Shown here: positions 33,511 to 34,187 of the stretch, one piece after another
How the letters are laid out: each line of letters starts with the position of its first letter
How positions within the stretch are numbered: the stretch's first letter is position 1
Assembly: GCF_001593385.1 (NCBI RefSeq)
Contig: NZ_LUVZ01000006.1
Span: forward strand, 1 to 34,187
DNA: 34,187 nucleotides
DNA from: Chryseobacterium cucumeris
GTDB taxonomy: Bacteria; Bacteroidota; Bacteroidia; Flavobacteriales; Weeksellaceae
Direction of reading: 5' to 3'
The notes under the pieces: generated by a model
Databases searched by the model: none
Seen by the model: only the letters and a program-made list of their open reading frames with translations
What the model was told of the DNA's origin: nothing
Position numbers and translations under genes: made by a program

Positions 33511-33862
33511 GATTTCAAAAATATTTAGTAAGATACTGCCCATTTATTGGGCATTTCTTACTTATATGCTTTTCAAGCCGGGAGAAGAAAACCATGAATA
33601 TTGGTTCATGTTCAGCGGTATCGACAAGGTTTTGCATGTAAGCATATTCGCAGCACTGGGTTTCTCTTTCATTGCTGCTTTTCCCAAAATAAAATTCTCA
33701 TACTTTGTCCAGATCATCCTTATTTATTCTTTCCTTACAGAAATCTTGCAGGAAGAAATGGGATTGGGAAGATCGATGGAAACTTTAGATATTGTAGCAG
33801 ATACGATCGGATGTCTGTTAGGATATTATACCTATAAGTTATTAATCAAGCGTTTCTTTTAG
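33485..33862 (+). CDS. VanZ-like family membrane protein
   Basis: A 125-residue membrane protein with about four hydrophobic helices. The pattern W-to-KPG after the first helix (LTYMLFKPGE), then DKVLHVSIFAALGF, TEILQEEMGLGRSMETLDIVADTIGCLLGY, follows the VanZ-like family, named after the teicoplanin-resistance accessory protein; most members have no known role. The start ATG 33485 lies inside gcvH (26-base overlap). A TTG at 33503 is an alternative with a smaller overlap. It is coupled to gcvH and has no visible terminator. Confidence 0.82.
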   Translation: MITKRSLDKISKIFSKILPIYWAFLTYMLFKPGEENHEYWFMFSGIDKVLHVSIFAALGFSFIAAFPKIKFSYFVQIILIYSFLTEILQEEMGLGRSMETLDIVADTIGCLLGYYTYKLLIKRFF

Positions 33863-34120
33863 CACGCCTTTCAAATCATCACGATTTTATATCTATTTTT
33901 TATTCCCTCTTCACCAGTACATTTAAGCTTTTCACTCTCCAATTTTATTAGGAGCTATTTCCTGCTATCCATTCATACTCCTCGCGCCCTCGCCCTCCAA
34001 CGCTCTCACCCTGAGCGAAGCCGAAGGGCCCCCACACCTAAAACCCACCACCCTCCAACCCAAGCTGCGGGGTAACCATTTCTATCAGGGCTAGGGTAGG
34101 AGTCGTTAATGATAAGTGGT
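33863..34120. other. C-rich intergenic region without a recognised gene
   Basis: No ORF is supported on either strand. From about 33980 to 34080 the plus strand turns strikingly C-rich (runs such as CCCTCGCCCTCC), unlike the AT-rich surroundings. It contains the REP-like palindrome at 34009-34028. Confidence 0.5.
34009..34028. repeat. REP-like palindromic motif
   Basis: CCCTGAGCGAAGCCGAAGGG can fold as CCCT/AGGG plus GC/GC with a GAA loop. Very similar short motifs recur between genes in many Bacteroidetes genomes (from memory). Only one copy is in the window. Confidence 0.45.
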
Positions 34121-34183
<63 letters not shown>

Positions 34184-34187
34184 GAGG

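Overview
The window looks like part of the chromosome of an AT-rich flavobacterium, most likely Chryseobacterium or a close Weeksellaceae relative. The evidence is a full-length SprA (the type IX secretion translocon), a secreted protein with a type A T9SS C-terminal sorting domain, promoters of the Bacteroidetes form TTG-N19-TAnnTTTG (clear before the tRNA and gcvH), no Shine-Dalgarno pattern, and housekeeping proteins of flavobacterial type. The genus is inference.

Layout. 1-126 is the end of an IS3-type insertion sequence cut by the window edge. 169-624 (minus) encodes a lipoprotein with a Rieske-like domain that has lost cluster ligands. 734-2905 (plus) is greA, a HIT hydrolase and clpX; greA has a terminator-like hairpin in its leader. 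2980-6540 (plus) holds a T9SS cargo protein, a tiny glycine-rich protein with a PID-CTERM-like tail, and a secreted thioredoxin-fold protein, followed by tRNA-Met(CAT). 7078-12448 (minus) is an export locus: a VKOR-thioredoxin protein with a degenerate C39-like N-terminus, a C39-peptidase ABC exporter and an HlyD-type adaptor. Upstream of it lies a possible 52-residue ORF whose start codon sits in the loop of a strong inverted repeat. 12976-17082 (plus) is a TPR-TM-AraC regulator and a secreted S15-family hydrolase. A candidate orphan small RNA lies at 17437-17523. 17526-21252 (minus) is a membrane/lipid/sugar cluster: GtrA, a PlsC acyltransferase, an MFS sugar transporter and a DUF3810 metallopeptidase-like protein. 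21618-33862 (plus) is a small coiled-coil protein, a GlcNAc-kinase-like ATPase, the malic enzyme-PTA hybrid, ruvA, sprA, gcvH and a VanZ-like protein. The right end is C-rich, with a REP-like palindrome and a 9-copy 7-bp tandem repeat.

How the genes connect. Several loci concern moving proteins across the envelope: SprA is the outer-membrane channel for cargo such as the 2980-4968 product; the 4974-5186 product carries a different, exosortase-like sorting tail; and the 7078-12448 cluster is a type I exporter with its own disulfide-forming enzyme, but no precursor peptide or TolC-like gene is visible next to it. The rest is core metabolism and transcription or DNA maintenance. No CRISPR array, phage or restriction system was seen. 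The less ordinary parts are the export locus and its upstream hairpin/ORF, the PID-CTERM-like protein, the degenerate Rieske lipoprotein, the greA leader hairpin and the orphan sRNA candidate.
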